From contig CAZVYX010000021.1 in NCBI GenBank assembly GCA_964631725.1, positions 1 to 64,000 on the forward strand: DNA of 64,000 nucleotides, read 5' to 3'. Source of the DNA: GCA-2731375 sp964631725 (lineage in GTDB: Bacteria > Pseudomonadota > Alphaproteobacteria > GCA-2731375). The position numbers were made by a program, and so were the translations under genes. The notes under the pieces are model-generated. The model was not told the DNA's origin. It made no database searches and saw nothing but the letters and a program-made list of their open reading frames with translations. Shown here piece by piece: positions 54,423 to 63,622 of this stretch. Position 1 is the stretch's first letter. Each line of letters begins with the position of its first letter.

Positions 54423-55568
54423 TCAGGCCCGGGGTATCAGCACCTGCCCCTGCATCAGGCGGCGGGCGGTGCGGTAGGTGGTGATGTATTCGGCGGTACT
54501 GTTCAGGCCGGCGGAGTTCACCTTGGCACCGATGGGGATCGGCCCCGACGCCGTGCCCAGGCGGACATCGCCGTCGATGCCGGGCCGGGCCAGGCGATGC
54601 ACCAGGCTACCGGACAGATTGGCCGCCACCGCCAGGCACATCCCCCCGGTCAGGGGCACCGCCCGGTGCGGCTGCCCCATGGAGATCATCCGAACCGATA
54701 GATCCACCTGATCCGCGGTCATGGTACTGCTGTCGAGCAGCGGCGCATCGGCGGGCGGGCCGACAATGGCGATCTTCGGGCTGGAACGGGAGTTGTTGGA
54801 GATATCCGCCGCGCTGCCGCCCAGGCCCATGCGGACACCCGCCAGGGCGCGGATTTCCTCCAGCCGGGCCAGCACGTCCGCCTTGGCCTCCAGGTCTACA
54901 GGCAACTCCGTCGCGGTCAGGCCCAGGTCGGCGGCGGCAACAAAAACGCAGGGCGTCGTGGCATCGATACAGCAGATTTCCACCTGCCCGCCATCGGCCA
55001 GTTCGACCATTTCATTGATCGCGCCGCTGGGTAGGAGAGAGCCCGTGCCGGCGCCGCCCGGGTCCAGAAAATCCAAGCGGATGCGGGCGGCGCTGCCGGC
55101 AACGCCGGGGATGACGAAATCGCCCTGGCTTTGCGCTATGCCGCCCTGAACCAAGAAACGGCTCTCGAATACCTTATCCGTATTGGTGTTATGAACCCGC
55201 ACGATAGCTTCGCCATCGGGCACGCTGATCAGCCCCTCGTCGACGGCGAAAGGGCCGACGGCGGAGGAAAGATTGCCGCAGGTCGCGCCATAGTCCACCG
55301 CCGGCGCGTCAATCACCACTTGGCCAAAGGTATAGTCCACATCAATGCCCGGCCGGTCCGAGGGCTCGATCACCACCACCTTGGACAGCGACGAGATACC
55401 GCCGCCCAGGCCGTCGAGTTGACGGCCATAGGGGTCGGGACTGCCGATGGCGGCGAGAAAAATGGCGTTGCGCCGATCCAGATCGTCCGGCAAATCCCGG
55501 CGATGAAAAAACACGCCCTTGGAGGTACCGCCGCGTATGAAGACCGCTGGTACCCCCAATTGACTCAT
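54423..55568 (-). CDS. PrpF family aconitate isomerase-like protein
   Basis: A 381-aa protein with the two-fold diaminopimelate-epimerase-like fold of PrpF/DUF453. It begins with VPAVFIRGGTSKGVFFHRRD, the family signature, and includes DYTFGQVVIDAPAVDYGATC and NLSSAVGPFAV. Characterised members isomerise 2-methylaconitate or aconitate, or tautomerise 4-oxalomesaconate. The ATG at 55568 is ten bases after the end of the tricarballylate dehydrogenase-like gene, so the two are co-transcribed. With that partner, isomerisation of an aconitate-type product is the best guess. Confidence 0.85.
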   Translation of the reverse strand: MSQLGVPAVFIRGGTSKGVFFHRRDLPDDLDRRNAIFLAAIGSPDPYGRQLDGLGGGISSLSKVVVIEPSDRPGIDVDYTFGQVVIDAPAVDYGATCGNLSSAVGPFAVDEGLISVPDGEAIVRVHNTNTDKVFESRFLVQGGIAQSQGDFVIPGVAGSAARIRLDFLDPGGAGTGSLLPSGAINEMVELADGGQVEICCIDATTPCVFVAAADLGLTATELPVDLEAKADVLARLEEIRALAGVRMGLGGSAADISNNSRSSPKIAIVGPPADAPLLDSSTMTADQVDLSVRMISMGQPHRAVPLTGGMCLAVAANLSGSLVHRLARPGIDGDVRLGTASGPIPIGAKVNSAGLNSTAEYITTYRTARRLMQGQVLIPRA

Positions 55569-55578
55569 GGCTTTTGCC

Positions 55579-57075
55579 TCATCCCGTTGCTTTCCGGGCC
55601 GCGCTGGCGCCGGCGATTTTGCCGAACACCGCGCCTGAAACCAGCCCGGTGCCGCCGGGATAATTGAAATGGAACAGCCCGCCGACCATCTCGCCACAGG
55701 CGAACAGTCCCTTTATGGGCCGCCAGTCCGTGCCGATGACGCGGCCGTCTTCATCGATCTTCAGGGCGCCGAAAGTGAAGGTGATACCGCCCGTGGCGGA
55801 GTAGGCCAGGAAAGGCGGTTGGTCCAGGCGCGTGGCCCAGTTGCTTTTTTCCGGGCTCAGGCCGGCGGTGGACAGACCGTCCTTCCCGGTCGGGTCAAAG
55901 CCTTCGTTGGCGCCCGATGCCGGCGCGGCCGCGTTATAGGCCTCCAGCGTACGCAGGGCCTGGGGCTTGTCGTCCACATCCAACTGCTCCACCAGTTCGG
56001 CCAGGGTGTCGGCGGTGATGGGATCGGAGGTGGCATAGCGCGGCTCCAGCAGATGCGCCGTCTGCTGGTCGAAGATCTGCCAGGCCAGGGCGCCCGGTTC
56101 GTTCAGGATCCGGCCGCCGTATTTGGCATAGGTATACATGCCCATGTCTTCGCCTTCGTCGAGGAAACGCAGGCCGTTGCGGTTGATCATCACGGAATAA
56201 GGGAAGGACAGCCGGTTACTGCGGTCCGTGCGCTCCCGGTCGGCGAAGTCCGGCCATTCATTGGAAATGGGCGTGGAATGGCGGCCGCTCCATTGCCCCC
56301 AGGGCAGGGCGCCGATTTCCAAGGCCATGCGCAGGCCGTCGCCCTGGTTATGGGCCGAGCCGCGCACCTTGGCATGATCCCAGGGCGCGCCCAGATACTG
56401 CGCCCGCATTTGCGCATTGGCCTCAAAGCCGCCGCAACCCAGGACCACCGCCGGCGCCGTGATCTCTTCCAACGTTTCGCCCGTATTGACCTCAACGCCG
56501 ATCACGGCGCCGTCGTCATCCTGCAGCAGCGCGGTGGCGCCGACGCCATAGCGGATGGTAATGCCGTTGGCCTCGGACTTGGCGAACCAGGAATTGGACA
56601 GCCCGACGCCCTCGTGCAGGGCGCGGACGATGCCGCCCTTTTGCCATTTCACCCGGTTGCCGACACGGATACCGGTCAGGCTAACGGCGGGTTCCATGGG
56701 GATGCCGGCATAGTCATGCAGCCAACAAATGGTCTCGTAGGATTTGGAGATCAGGATTTTGGCCAGGGTTTGATCCGTCTTGCCGGCGGTCACCCGCATC
56801 AGATCGGCCATCATTTCGTCTTCGGTGTAGGTCGGCACATCCTCGAAGAATGTCGGCAGGTCTTCCTCCACGTCGGGCACCAGGGGGCGCAAGGCCTCCG
56901 CCTCGCCATAGGCGATGCGAAACATCCCGCCGCTGTAATGGGTATTGCCGCCCCGATCCGCCTCGGGCGCCTTTTCCAGCACCAGAACCCGTTCGGCACC
57001 CTGTTCCCGGGCAGAATTCGCCGCCGCCTGGGCCGCATTGCCCGCGCCGACAACGATGACATCGTAATCTGACAT
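55579..57075 (-). CDS. tcuA: FAD-dependent tricarballylate dehydrogenase-like protein (TcuA family)
   Basis: A 498-aa flavoprotein of the fumarate reductase / succinate dehydrogenase flavoprotein family. The FAD-binding Rossmann motif is VIVVGAGNAAQAAA at residues 6-19, and NTHYSGGMFRIAYG follows. The C-terminal GLFACGEMVGGLFHFNYPGG and GTGLVSGAVFGKIAG are strongly like TcuA, which oxidises tricarballylate to cis-aconitate in Salmonella. TcuB and TcuC are not adjacent; instead a PrpF-type isomerase follows 10 bases downstream. It is divergent from the glucosaminidase gene. Confidence 0.85.
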   Translation of the reverse strand: MSDYDVIVVGAGNAAQAAANSAREQGAERVLVLEKAPEADRGGNTHYSGGMFRIAYGEAEALRPLVPDVEEDLPTFFEDVPTYTEDEMMADLMRVTAGKTDQTLAKILISKSYETICWLHDYAGIPMEPAVSLTGIRVGNRVKWQKGGIVRALHEGVGLSNSWFAKSEANGITIRYGVGATALLQDDDGAVIGVEVNTGETLEEITAPAVVLGCGGFEANAQMRAQYLGAPWDHAKVRGSAHNQGDGLRMALEIGALPWGQWSGRHSTPISNEWPDFADRERTDRSNRLSFPYSVMINRNGLRFLDEGEDMGMYTYAKYGGRILNEPGALAWQIFDQQTAHLLEPRYATSDPITADTLAELVEQLDVDDKPQALRTLEAYNAAAPASGANEGFDPTGKDGLSTAGLSPEKSNWATRLDQPPFLAYSATGGITFTFGALKIDEDGRVIGTDWRPIKGLFACGEMVGGLFHFNYPGGTGLVSGAVFGKIAGASAARKATG

Positions 57076-57217
57076 TCACTCGAACTCCCAATTCCAACAA
57101 GCTGGGCCGCATTATGCTGGACGGGCAGGGTCTTTGAAAGCGGTCTATGGGCAATCTTGGCGTTCGGGCCCTGCAATGATAGACACGGCGGCAATGCGTA
57201 ACCCCAAGGATCCGCGT

Positions 57218-58024
57218 ATGAGCCGCAAACTTTTCTGGCGCCCAGACAGCCGCGGCCTCACCCGCCCGACCATCAGAGACCTTGTCTTTGCGGCTCTTGT
57301 ACTGGTGCCGCTGGCGGCCATCTACGTGGCTGGGCTGGGTATCTATCAGCATTACACCGCCAAGGACCTCCGCTTCGTCCAGGCGCGGCAGCTTCGCTTC
57401 GACGGGGCCATTGATGTCCAGGCCCGGAAGAAAGCGTTTTTCGATTTCATGCGCCCCATCGTCGTGGCCGAGAACCAACGGATCACGCAACTGCGCAGCC
57501 GCCTCGTGGTCACCCGAAAGGCGGGGCGGCAGCCGGCCTGGGTGGCGGCAACGGCAAAAGACTACGGCATTGCCTGGACCGGGACGGAGTGGCAGGCGCT
57601 GTTGCAGCGGGTCGATATCGTGCCGCTGCCCCTGGCGCTGGCGCAAAGCGCCAATGAATCCAATTGGGGCCAATCGCGCTTCGCCCAGCAGGGCAACAAC
57701 ATGTTTGGCCAGTGGTGCTTCCGCAAAGGCTGCGGCATGGTGCCGAAACAGCGAAAATCCGGGCAAAACCATGCCGTCGCCCGCTACGACACGGTAAACG
57801 CCTCGGTCCGCGCCTATATGAAGAACATCAACACCGGCGCGGCATACAAGGACCTGCGGCAGTTGCGCCGGCGAGCCCGCAAAGACGGCGAGGCGCCCAA
57901 CGCAATGTTGTTGGCGGCCGGTCTGGCGCGCTATTCGGAACGGGGCGCGGCCTACGTGAACGACATCCGCGCCATGATCGGAAAGAATCGCGCCTTGATG
58001 GCGGATACGGGCGCGGGGCGTTGA
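57218..58024 (+). CDS. glucosaminidase-domain protein (Bax-like)
   Basis: A 268-aa membrane-anchored protein. One helix near residues 18-38 (DLVFAALVLVPLAAIYVAGLG) precedes a periplasmic glucosaminidase domain. LALAQSANESNWGQSRFAQQ contains the catalytic Glu, and NNMFGQWCF is conserved in the Bax/FlgJ-like group. It probably cleaves N-acetylglucosamine linkages in peptidoglycan. The ATG at 57218 with aaggat 7 bases upstream is chosen over earlier in-frame ATGs at 57176 and 57194. A PNPOx-fold gene follows 38 bases downstream. Confidence 0.85.
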   Translation: MSRKLFWRPDSRGLTRPTIRDLVFAALVLVPLAAIYVAGLGIYQHYTAKDLRFVQARQLRFDGAIDVQARKKAFFDFMRPIVVAENQRITQLRSRLVVTRKAGRQPAWVAATAKDYGIAWTGTEWQALLQRVDIVPLPLALAQSANESNWGQSRFAQQGNNMFGQWCFRKGCGMVPKQRKSGQNHAVARYDTVNASVRAYMKNINTGAAYKDLRQLRRRARKDGEAPNAMLLAAGLARYSERGAAYVNDIRAMIGKNRALMADTGAGR

Positions 58025-58062
58025 GCATCGACCCCTGTTGTCAATCTTGAAGCGAGCGAGCG

Positions 58063-58536
58063 ATGGCAAAAATTGCACCTGCCCTGCAACTGACCCCGGC
58101 GGAGATCGAAGCCGTGATGGCGCGGGAAGCGCGCTTGCGCATCGCCACCATCGGCCCGGGCAAGAACATCAATCTGACGCCCATGACCTTCGGCTGGGCC
58201 AGCGGCCGGGTCTATATTTTCGGCCGGGGGCAGAAGATCGCCAACCTGCGCCGCAACCCGACCGCGACCGTGCTGGTCGATACCGGCGAAGCCTGGCGCG
58301 AACTCTTGGGCATCATGATGCGGGGCGAGGCAGTGGTGCTCGAAACGAAAACCGCCGAAGACGCCGATCCACACTTACGCGAGGCGCAGCACAATCTGGG
58401 CATCAAGCATGGCTTGCAAAAAGACGGCCAACCCATCCCCTACACCGCCAGCGCCGCCGGCAAATCCCGCCGCTGGATCGTCTTTACGCCGCACAGCACC
58501 GTCACCTGGAACAACGCCAAACTGCCCAGCGACTAG
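58063..58536 (+). CDS. pyridoxamine 5'-phosphate oxidase-fold protein
   Basis: A 157-aa split-barrel flavin-binding protein. The segments RLRIATIGPGKNINLTPM and FGRGQKIANLRRNPTATVLV are the family pattern of short PNPOx-like proteins. The second half has EAWRELLGIMMRGEAVVL and KSRRWIVFTPHSTVTWNN. These bind FMN, F420 or heme, and many are uncharacterised reductases. It converges with the cysteine hydrolase gene with 3 bases between stops. The cofactor cannot be decided here. Confidence 0.85.
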   Translation: MAKIAPALQLTPAEIEAVMAREARLRIATIGPGKNINLTPMTFGWASGRVYIFGRGQKIANLRRNPTATVLVDTGEAWRELLGIMMRGEAVVLETKTAEDADPHLREAQHNLGIKHGLQKDGQPIPYTASAAGKSRRWIVFTPHSTVTWNNAKLPSD

Positions 58537-58539
58537 GTA

Positions 58540-59205
58540 TCACGCCTCGTTAATTCGGTTCGACAGGCCCTTGATGTCCTTCAGGGTGTCGTCGAGGCTG
58601 CGGGTCTCGCCGATGCCGACAGCGATCATTTCAAGGGCCGGCTCGTGCAGATGGGGCAGTGTGGTGCCGGTTGCCTGGCGCACGACGATCGGCTTGTAAT
58701 CATTGAAATTGGCGTCCACCGCCGTCGCCTTGACGCACTGGTTGGTCAAGACGCCGCAGATCAGCAGCGTGTCGATGTCCAGGCCACGCAGGATCAGGTC
58801 GAAATTGGTGGCGAAAAAGCTGCTGAGGCGGTTTTTCTCCACATACCAATCCTCGGGGCGGGCCTCCATCTCGGCGTATAGCTCATAACCCCAGGTGTCC
58901 TTGCGCAGGCCACCGTCCTTCATGAAATCCCGCAGGGTGGCAAAGACACCGGCGTCCCGCATGTCGCGAAAGCCGTGCTGGGTCCAGATAACCGGGACGT
59001 TCTGTTCGCGCGCGGCGGCCACCAACGCGCGCACCGGCCCGATCGACTGCCGCATGTGCGAAATATCGATGCCGGACTGGGCATACCAGCCGTCCGGGCT
59101 GAGAAAATCGTTCTGCATGTCGATGACCACCAGGGCGGTGCGGCCCGGCGTCAATTGCCAGGATGCCAGATTGTATGGCGTTGCGCCGCCGGTCGGGGTG
59201 GTCAT
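58540..59205 (-). CDS. isochorismatase-like cysteine hydrolase
   Basis: A 221-aa cysteine hydrolase. The catalytic triad can be placed as Asp in ALVVIDMQNDFLSP, Lys in VEKNRLSSFFAT and Cys in GVLTNQCVKATA. The cis-peptide LICGVLTN is normal. Relatives hydrolyse N-carbamoyl compounds, biuret, ureidoacrylate or isochorismate. It is the last gene of the minus-strand acyl-CoA operon, 18 bases after the enoyl-CoA hydratase. The compound degraded by the operon may therefore carry an amide or carbamoyl group, which is inference. Confidence 0.87.
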   Translation of the reverse strand: MTTPTGGATPYNLASWQLTPGRTALVVIDMQNDFLSPDGWYAQSGIDISHMRQSIGPVRALVAAAREQNVPVIWTQHGFRDMRDAGVFATLRDFMKDGGLRKDTWGYELYAEMEARPEDWYVEKNRLSSFFATNFDLILRGLDIDTLLICGVLTNQCVKATAVDANFNDYKPIVVRQATGTTLPHLHEPALEMIAVGIGETRSLDDTLKDIKGLSNRINEA

Positions 59206-59223
59206 TGCCAGCGCGCCCCTTGC

Positions 59224-60039
59224 TCAGTAGCTCTTGTCGCCGCGTAGTTTTTCCCAATCGAACAGAGACGGCTCCTTGTCCTTGAAGCGCTGCACCGCCG
59301 CCTTGTGATAGGGCGAGACCAGGGCCATGCCCTGGACGTCCGCCTCCAGTTCCAACAGGCTGCGGTGGTCCAAATTGTAGGACTGGTTCAGAACGTTCTT
59401 GGCCATGCCGATGGCGGCGGTGGAGGCCTTGGTGAAGCGGCCGGCAAACTCACGAACCTCGTCCATGCCTGTGTCCTGGGGCACGATATCCAGGATCAAA
59501 CCCAACTCCTTGGCCTCCTCGGCGCCTACTTTTCTGGCCGAATAGACCAGTTCCTTGGCCCGTTGCAGGCCGACCAGACGGGGCAGAATGTAAAAGCCGC
59601 CCCAATCGGGCACCGCGCCGATACGGCCGAATGCCTGCATGAACATGCCCTTGGGCGTGGCAAAGACGAAATCGGCGGCCAGGGCCATGTTGCAGCCCGC
59701 TCCGGCAGCGGGCCCATCCACCAGGCTGATCACCGGCATCTCGATATGGGCCAGGTCGTAGATCAGGCCATGATCGGCCCGCAGCCCCCGGCGGACGCTG
59801 AACGAGCTGCGTTCGTCACCGCCCATGGCCTTGACATCGCCGCCGGCGCAAAAGGCGCCGCCGCCACCCGTCAGGATCAACACCTTGACCTCGTTGCCCG
59901 CCTGTTCCTTGGCGATTTTCATGGCGGCGCGCATGTCATCGCGCATCTCCGGGCTCAGCGCATTGCGGGCCTCGGGGCGAAACAGGGTGATGGTGGCGAT
60001 TTCGTCGCTGATATCGAACTTGATGTGTTTGAAATCCAT
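59224..60039 (-). CDS. enoyl-CoA hydratase/isomerase family protein
   Basis: A 271-aa crotonase-fold protein. ALSPEMRDDM and GAFCAGGDVKAMGG form the first half of the oxyanion site. SLVDGPAAGAGCNMALAADF is the family signature and supplies the second half. One typical catalytic Glu position reads Gly/Ala, so the reaction may be isomerisation or another crotonase chemistry rather than hydration. It is 27 bases downstream of a CoA-transferase, within the acyl-CoA operon. Confidence 0.88.
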   Translation of the reverse strand: MDFKHIKFDISDEIATITLFRPEARNALSPEMRDDMRAAMKIAKEQAGNEVKVLILTGGGGAFCAGGDVKAMGGDERSSFSVRRGLRADHGLIYDLAHIEMPVISLVDGPAAGAGCNMALAADFVFATPKGMFMQAFGRIGAVPDWGGFYILPRLVGLQRAKELVYSARKVGAEEAKELGLILDIVPQDTGMDEVREFAGRFTKASTAAIGMAKNVLNQSYNLDHRSLLELEADVQGMALVSPYHKAAVQRFKDKEPSLFDWEKLRGDKSY

Positions 60040-60066
60040 GGTGAAAAATCCCTTCTACACGTGCGC

Positions 60067-61227
60067 CTAAAACACACCCTTGTCCTTCATGGCGGCGATG
60101 TCGTCGTCGCCGTAGCCGACCTTGCGCAGGTTGGCCTCGGTATGTTCGCCCAGATCGGGCAAATCGAAGACCACCTGGCCCGGTTCGTTGCGGAATTTCA
60201 TCGGGATACCGATATGTTCCCAGCCGCGTTCGTCCTCAATGATCATCTCGCGATGGCGCAGTTGCGGATCGTCGGCGCCCTGGCGCAGGTTGTTGACCGG
60301 GGCAAATGCCGCGTCCACGTCCTCGAACCAATCGACCCAATAGGCCTGGGTTTCCGACAGAAACGTCTCGGTCAGGAATTCCTTGGCCGGATCCTGGTTG
60401 GGACCGGGGGGCGGCTCGCACACGGCAATCAGGTCCGGGCGGCCCATTTTGTTCAGAATGGCGGCGGCGAAATGCATCTCCGCACCGCCCAGGACGATAT
60501 GCTTGTCATCCTTGGTCTTGTAGATGGCATACATGGCATTGCCGCCCCAACTCCGCTCGTCCTTCGGGTTGGGCGGGCGTTTCTCGGCGAACACCGGCCC
60601 CACATTGTTGGGCATGGCGGCGATCAGGCTGTCCATCATGGACAGGTCGATATAATCGCCCTCGCCCGTATCCCGGCGCCGGTACAATGCCATCAACACC
60701 GCCGACAGTCCCATCATGGAGGACAGCATATCCGCGTTGGCGATGCCTGGAATGGCCGGCTGGCCGTCGGGGCCCAGATTGACGCTGAGGATACCGGCAT
60801 AGGCCTCGGTCGCCATGTCGTGGGCCGGTTTCTTGGCGTAGGGGCCGTCCTGGCCGAAGGCGGAGAGGGAAGCATAGACGATGCCCGGATTGCGCTTAGC
60901 CACGGCGTCATAGCCGACGCCCAGGCGGTCGACGACGCCGGGGCGGAAGGCCTCGATCATGACATCACAGCTTTCGGCCAGGCGCAGGGCGGCCTCGACG
61001 CCTTCCTCGGTCTTCAGGTTCAACTGCACGCTTTGTTTGTTGCGGTGCGTATTGGCGAAAAACACCGTCGTGCCGTCCCGCATCGCACCGATCACCCGGT
61101 TCGGCTCGCCGCCGTTGATGGGTTCCAGCTTGATCACCTCGGCCCCATGATCGGCCATCATCTGGGTCAGCAGCGGCCCGGGCAGGAACAGGGATAGATC
61201 GAGAACGCGGATACCTTCGAGTTTCAT
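60067..61227 (-). CDS. CaiB/BaiF family CoA-transferase
   Basis: A 386-aa family III CoA-transferase. The N-terminal RVLDLSLFLPGPLLTQMMAD and AEVIKLEPINGG match the family, and NADMLSSMMGLSAVLMALYR lies near the active site. The position usually held by the catalytic Asp has Asp in ANADML. It is one of two such genes in tandem; the other is 12 bases upstream. Together they may form a heteromeric transferase or act on different acids of one pathway. Confidence 0.9.
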   Translation of the reverse strand: MKLEGIRVLDLSLFLPGPLLTQMMADHGAEVIKLEPINGGEPNRVIGAMRDGTTVFFANTHRNKQSVQLNLKTEEGVEAALRLAESCDVMIEAFRPGVVDRLGVGYDAVAKRNPGIVYASLSAFGQDGPYAKKPAHDMATEAYAGILSVNLGPDGQPAIPGIANADMLSSMMGLSAVLMALYRRRDTGEGDYIDLSMMDSLIAAMPNNVGPVFAEKRPPNPKDERSWGGNAMYAIYKTKDDKHIVLGGAEMHFAAAILNKMGRPDLIAVCEPPPGPNQDPAKEFLTETFLSETQAYWVDWFEDVDAAFAPVNNLRQGADDPQLRHREMIIEDERGWEHIGIPMKFRNEPGQVVFDLPDLGEHTEANLRKVGYGDDDIAAMKDKGVF

Positions 61228-61239
61228 ATCGGATGCCTT

Positions 61240-62430
61240 CTAAATGACTTTACTGGAGCGCAGGCGCTGGATGTCCTCCGATGAATAGCCCAATTCCGTC
61301 AGGATGTCTTCGCTGTCGGCGCCCAGTTTGGGGCCGGGGCGGCCGGGGATCGGTTCACTCATGCGGATGGGACTGTTCAATAACTGCAGGCCGCCCGGTT
61401 TGTCGGGATGATCCACCGTCTGCACGCCGCCACGTTCCCGGAAGTAGGGATTATTCAAGGCCTGGGCCAGGTCATTGACCGGTCCGCAGGGCACGGCGCC
61501 GGCGAAATGTTCGATCCAATATTGCGTCGGCTGCTTGATCAACTGGGCATCCAGCAACAGGGTCAGCTCGTCGCGATGTTCGTCGCGGCCTTCATAGTCG
61601 AGAAAGCGCGGGTCGGTCTTCCATTCCGGTTTCCCGACCTTGTCGCACAGATCCTCCCAGAAGCGCTGATGCTGCGCCATGATGAAGATCCAGCCGTCCT
61701 TTGTACGGTACAGCTGCGACGGGGTGATGAAGGGATGCGCCGATCTTGGCATCCGGCTGGTGACATCGCCTTCGTTCAGGTACCAGACGGCCGGATAGCT
61801 CAATTGATGCATAGCGACATCGAACAGGGAGACTTCCAGATCCCGCCCCTGGCCGGTCTGTTTCGCCTGGTTGACGCCGGCCAACAGGGCGAAGCTGGCG
61901 GTAATGCCGGTCAAGTAGTCGACGACGGACAGGCCCATGCGGGCGGGCGGGCCGTCGGGCTCCCCACTCATATGGAGAAATCCCGCTTCGGCCTGCATCA
62001 GAAAATCATAGCCGGGCCAGCCGGCCCGCTCGCCATCATTGCCATAGGCCGAAACATGGGCGCAGACGATGGCTGCATTATGCGGCGAAAGATCCTGGTG
62101 GCGCAGGCCAAGCTTGGCCGGCTGATCGCCGCGCAGGTTATTGAGCAAACCGTGGGAGCTCGCCGCCAGGCGATGCAGGACCGCCTGGCCGTCGGGATGT
62201 TTCAGATCCAGCGACAGGGACCGCTTGTTGCGGTTGAAAGCCTGAAAGAACTGGCTGTCGCCCTCGCCCAGATAATGGGGGCCGACGCCACGGGACATAT
62301 CGCCGCCGATCTGCCGGTTTTCAATCTTGATCAGATCGGCGCCCAGGTCAGCCAGGAAGCCGGTGCCGTAGGGCCCGGCGCCGTAATGTTCAACGGCAAG
62401 TATCCGCAGCCCGGCGAGCGGCAGGCTCAC
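61240..62430 (-). CDS. CaiB/BaiF family CoA-transferase 2
   Basis: A 396-aa family III CoA-transferase: LAGLRILAVEHYGAGPYGTG, then ADLIKIENRQIGGDMSRGVG and FNRNKRSLSLDLKHPDG. Mid-protein GLSVVDYLTGITASFALLAG carries the probable catalytic Asp. The start is GTG 62430, overlapping the stop of the acyl-CoA dehydrogenase (GTGA), with ggaaagga upstream. It is co-translated with the dehydrogenase, so it probably activates the acid that the dehydrogenase then oxidises. Confidence 0.9.
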   Translation of the reverse strand: MSLPLAGLRILAVEHYGAGPYGTGFLADLGADLIKIENRQIGGDMSRGVGPHYLGEGDSQFFQAFNRNKRSLSLDLKHPDGQAVLHRLAASSHGLLNNLRGDQPAKLGLRHQDLSPHNAAIVCAHVSAYGNDGERAGWPGYDFLMQAEAGFLHMSGEPDGPPARMGLSVVDYLTGITASFALLAGVNQAKQTGQGRDLEVSLFDVAMHQLSYPAVWYLNEGDVTSRMPRSAHPFITPSQLYRTKDGWIFIMAQHQRFWEDLCDKVGKPEWKTDPRFLDYEGRDEHRDELTLLLDAQLIKQPTQYWIEHFAGAVPCGPVNDLAQALNNPYFRERGGVQTVDHPDKPGGLQLLNSPIRMSEPIPGRPGPKLGADSEDILTELGYSSEDIQRLRSSKVI

Positions 62431-63608
62431 ACCGGGTTCCTTTCCACCAGTTGCCGGGCGATGATTATGCGCTGCATCTCGTTGGTGCCTTCGCCAATGC
62501 ACATCAGTGGCGCGTCCCGGTAATAGCGTTCCACATGAAATTCCTTGGAATAGCCGTAGGCGCCGTGGATACGCATGCATTCGGTGGCATTTTCCAGGGC
62601 GGATTCAGAGGCAAACAGCTTGGCCATGCCCGCTTCCATATCGCAGCGTTCGCCCTTGTCGTAGGCGGTGGCGGCGCTTTCCACCAACAGCCGCGCCGCC
62701 TCGCAGCGGGTCGCCATGTCGCCCAGTTTGGTCTGGATCGCCTGATGCTGACAGATCGGTTTGCCCATGGTCTCACGGATCTGGGAATAGGAGGTGGCAT
62801 CCTTCAACGCCGCGTTGGCGATACCGACACCGCGGGCGGCCACGTTGATGCGCCCCAATTCCAGGCCGCCGACGGCATGGCGGAAACCGGAGCCTTCCTC
62901 GCCACCGATCAGCCGGTCGGCGGGAATGCGATAATCGTCAAACACCAGTTCGGCTGAATCGATGCCCTTGTAACCCAGCTTCTCCAACTTGCGGCTAACC
63001 GTGAAACCCGGGCCCTTTTCGGCAATGAACAAGGATGTGCCCTTGTGCCGCGGTTCCGCCTCCGGGTCGGTCTTGACCAGCAGGGCGACACAGCCGCCCT
63101 CTATGCCATTGGAAATCCAGATCTTGGTACCGTTGATCACATAGTCGTCGCCATCGCGCACGGCGCGGGTGCGAATGGCCTGCAGATCGGTGCCGCAATT
63201 GGGCTCGGTCAGGGCCAGGGCGCCGCGCAGCTCGCCGGTGGCGAAGCGGGGCAGGAAGGCGCGCCTTTGCTCCTCCGTGCCAAAGCGTTCCACTGCCGCC
63301 GACATGATCAGGTGCGAATTGAAGATGCCGCTGAGCGACATCCAGACCTCGGAGACGGCGGTGACAATCTTGGCATAGGTGCCGGCGGGCAGGCCCAGGC
63401 CGCCGTATTCCTGGCCGATGGTGGCGCCAAACAGGCCCAACTCCTTCATCTGCTCGACCATTTCGTGGGGATAGATATCGCCGTGTTCCAGTTCCAGAAC
63501 CTTGTCGCGCACATCCCGGTCCAGCCATTTCTGCACCGAGTCCAACAATTGCCGTTCGTCCTCGCGCGTGATGCTTTCGCCGACACGGTTGGTCAGGGTC
63601 TCACTCAT
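62427..63608 (-). CDS. acyl-CoA dehydrogenase
   Basis: A 393-aa FAD-dependent acyl-CoA dehydrogenase. The signature GALALTEPNCGTDLQAIRT is followed by NGTKIWISNG. The C-terminal RIHGAYGYSKEFHVERYYRD and CIGEGTNEMQRIIIAR are standard. Its catalytic base sits in the CIGEGTNE region (Glu), as in short- and medium-chain enzymes. It oxidises an acyl-CoA to the enoyl-CoA, passing electrons to ETF. It is 14 bases downstream of the MaoC-domain gene. Its stop overlaps the start of the CoA-transferase. Confidence 0.93.
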   Translation of the reverse strand: MSETLTNRVGESITREDERQLLDSVQKWLDRDVRDKVLELEHGDIYPHEMVEQMKELGLFGATIGQEYGGLGLPAGTYAKIVTAVSEVWMSLSGIFNSHLIMSAAVERFGTEEQRRAFLPRFATGELRGALALTEPNCGTDLQAIRTRAVRDGDDYVINGTKIWISNGIEGGCVALLVKTDPEAEPRHKGTSLFIAEKGPGFTVSRKLEKLGYKGIDSAELVFDDYRIPADRLIGGEEGSGFRHAVGGLELGRINVAARGVGIANAALKDATSYSQIRETMGKPICQHQAIQTKLGDMATRCEAARLLVESAATAYDKGERCDMEAGMAKLFASESALENATECMRIHGAYGYSKEFHVERYYRDAPLMCIGEGTNEMQRIIIARQLVERNPV

Positions 63609-63622
63609 GGGATTGGTCTCTC

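Noticed and set aside
55669..57072. A 467-codon open frame opposite the TcuA-like gene
   Set aside because: The opposite strand has the FAD-binding motifs and flavoprotein C-terminus; the plus-strand frame has no recognisable protein features.
59305..61197. A 630-codon open frame on the plus strand, opposite the enoyl-CoA hydratase and CoA-transferase genes
   Set aside because: It is rich in His, Gly and Gln with no domain pattern, as expected for the antisense of high-GC genes. The minus-strand genes have full family motifs.
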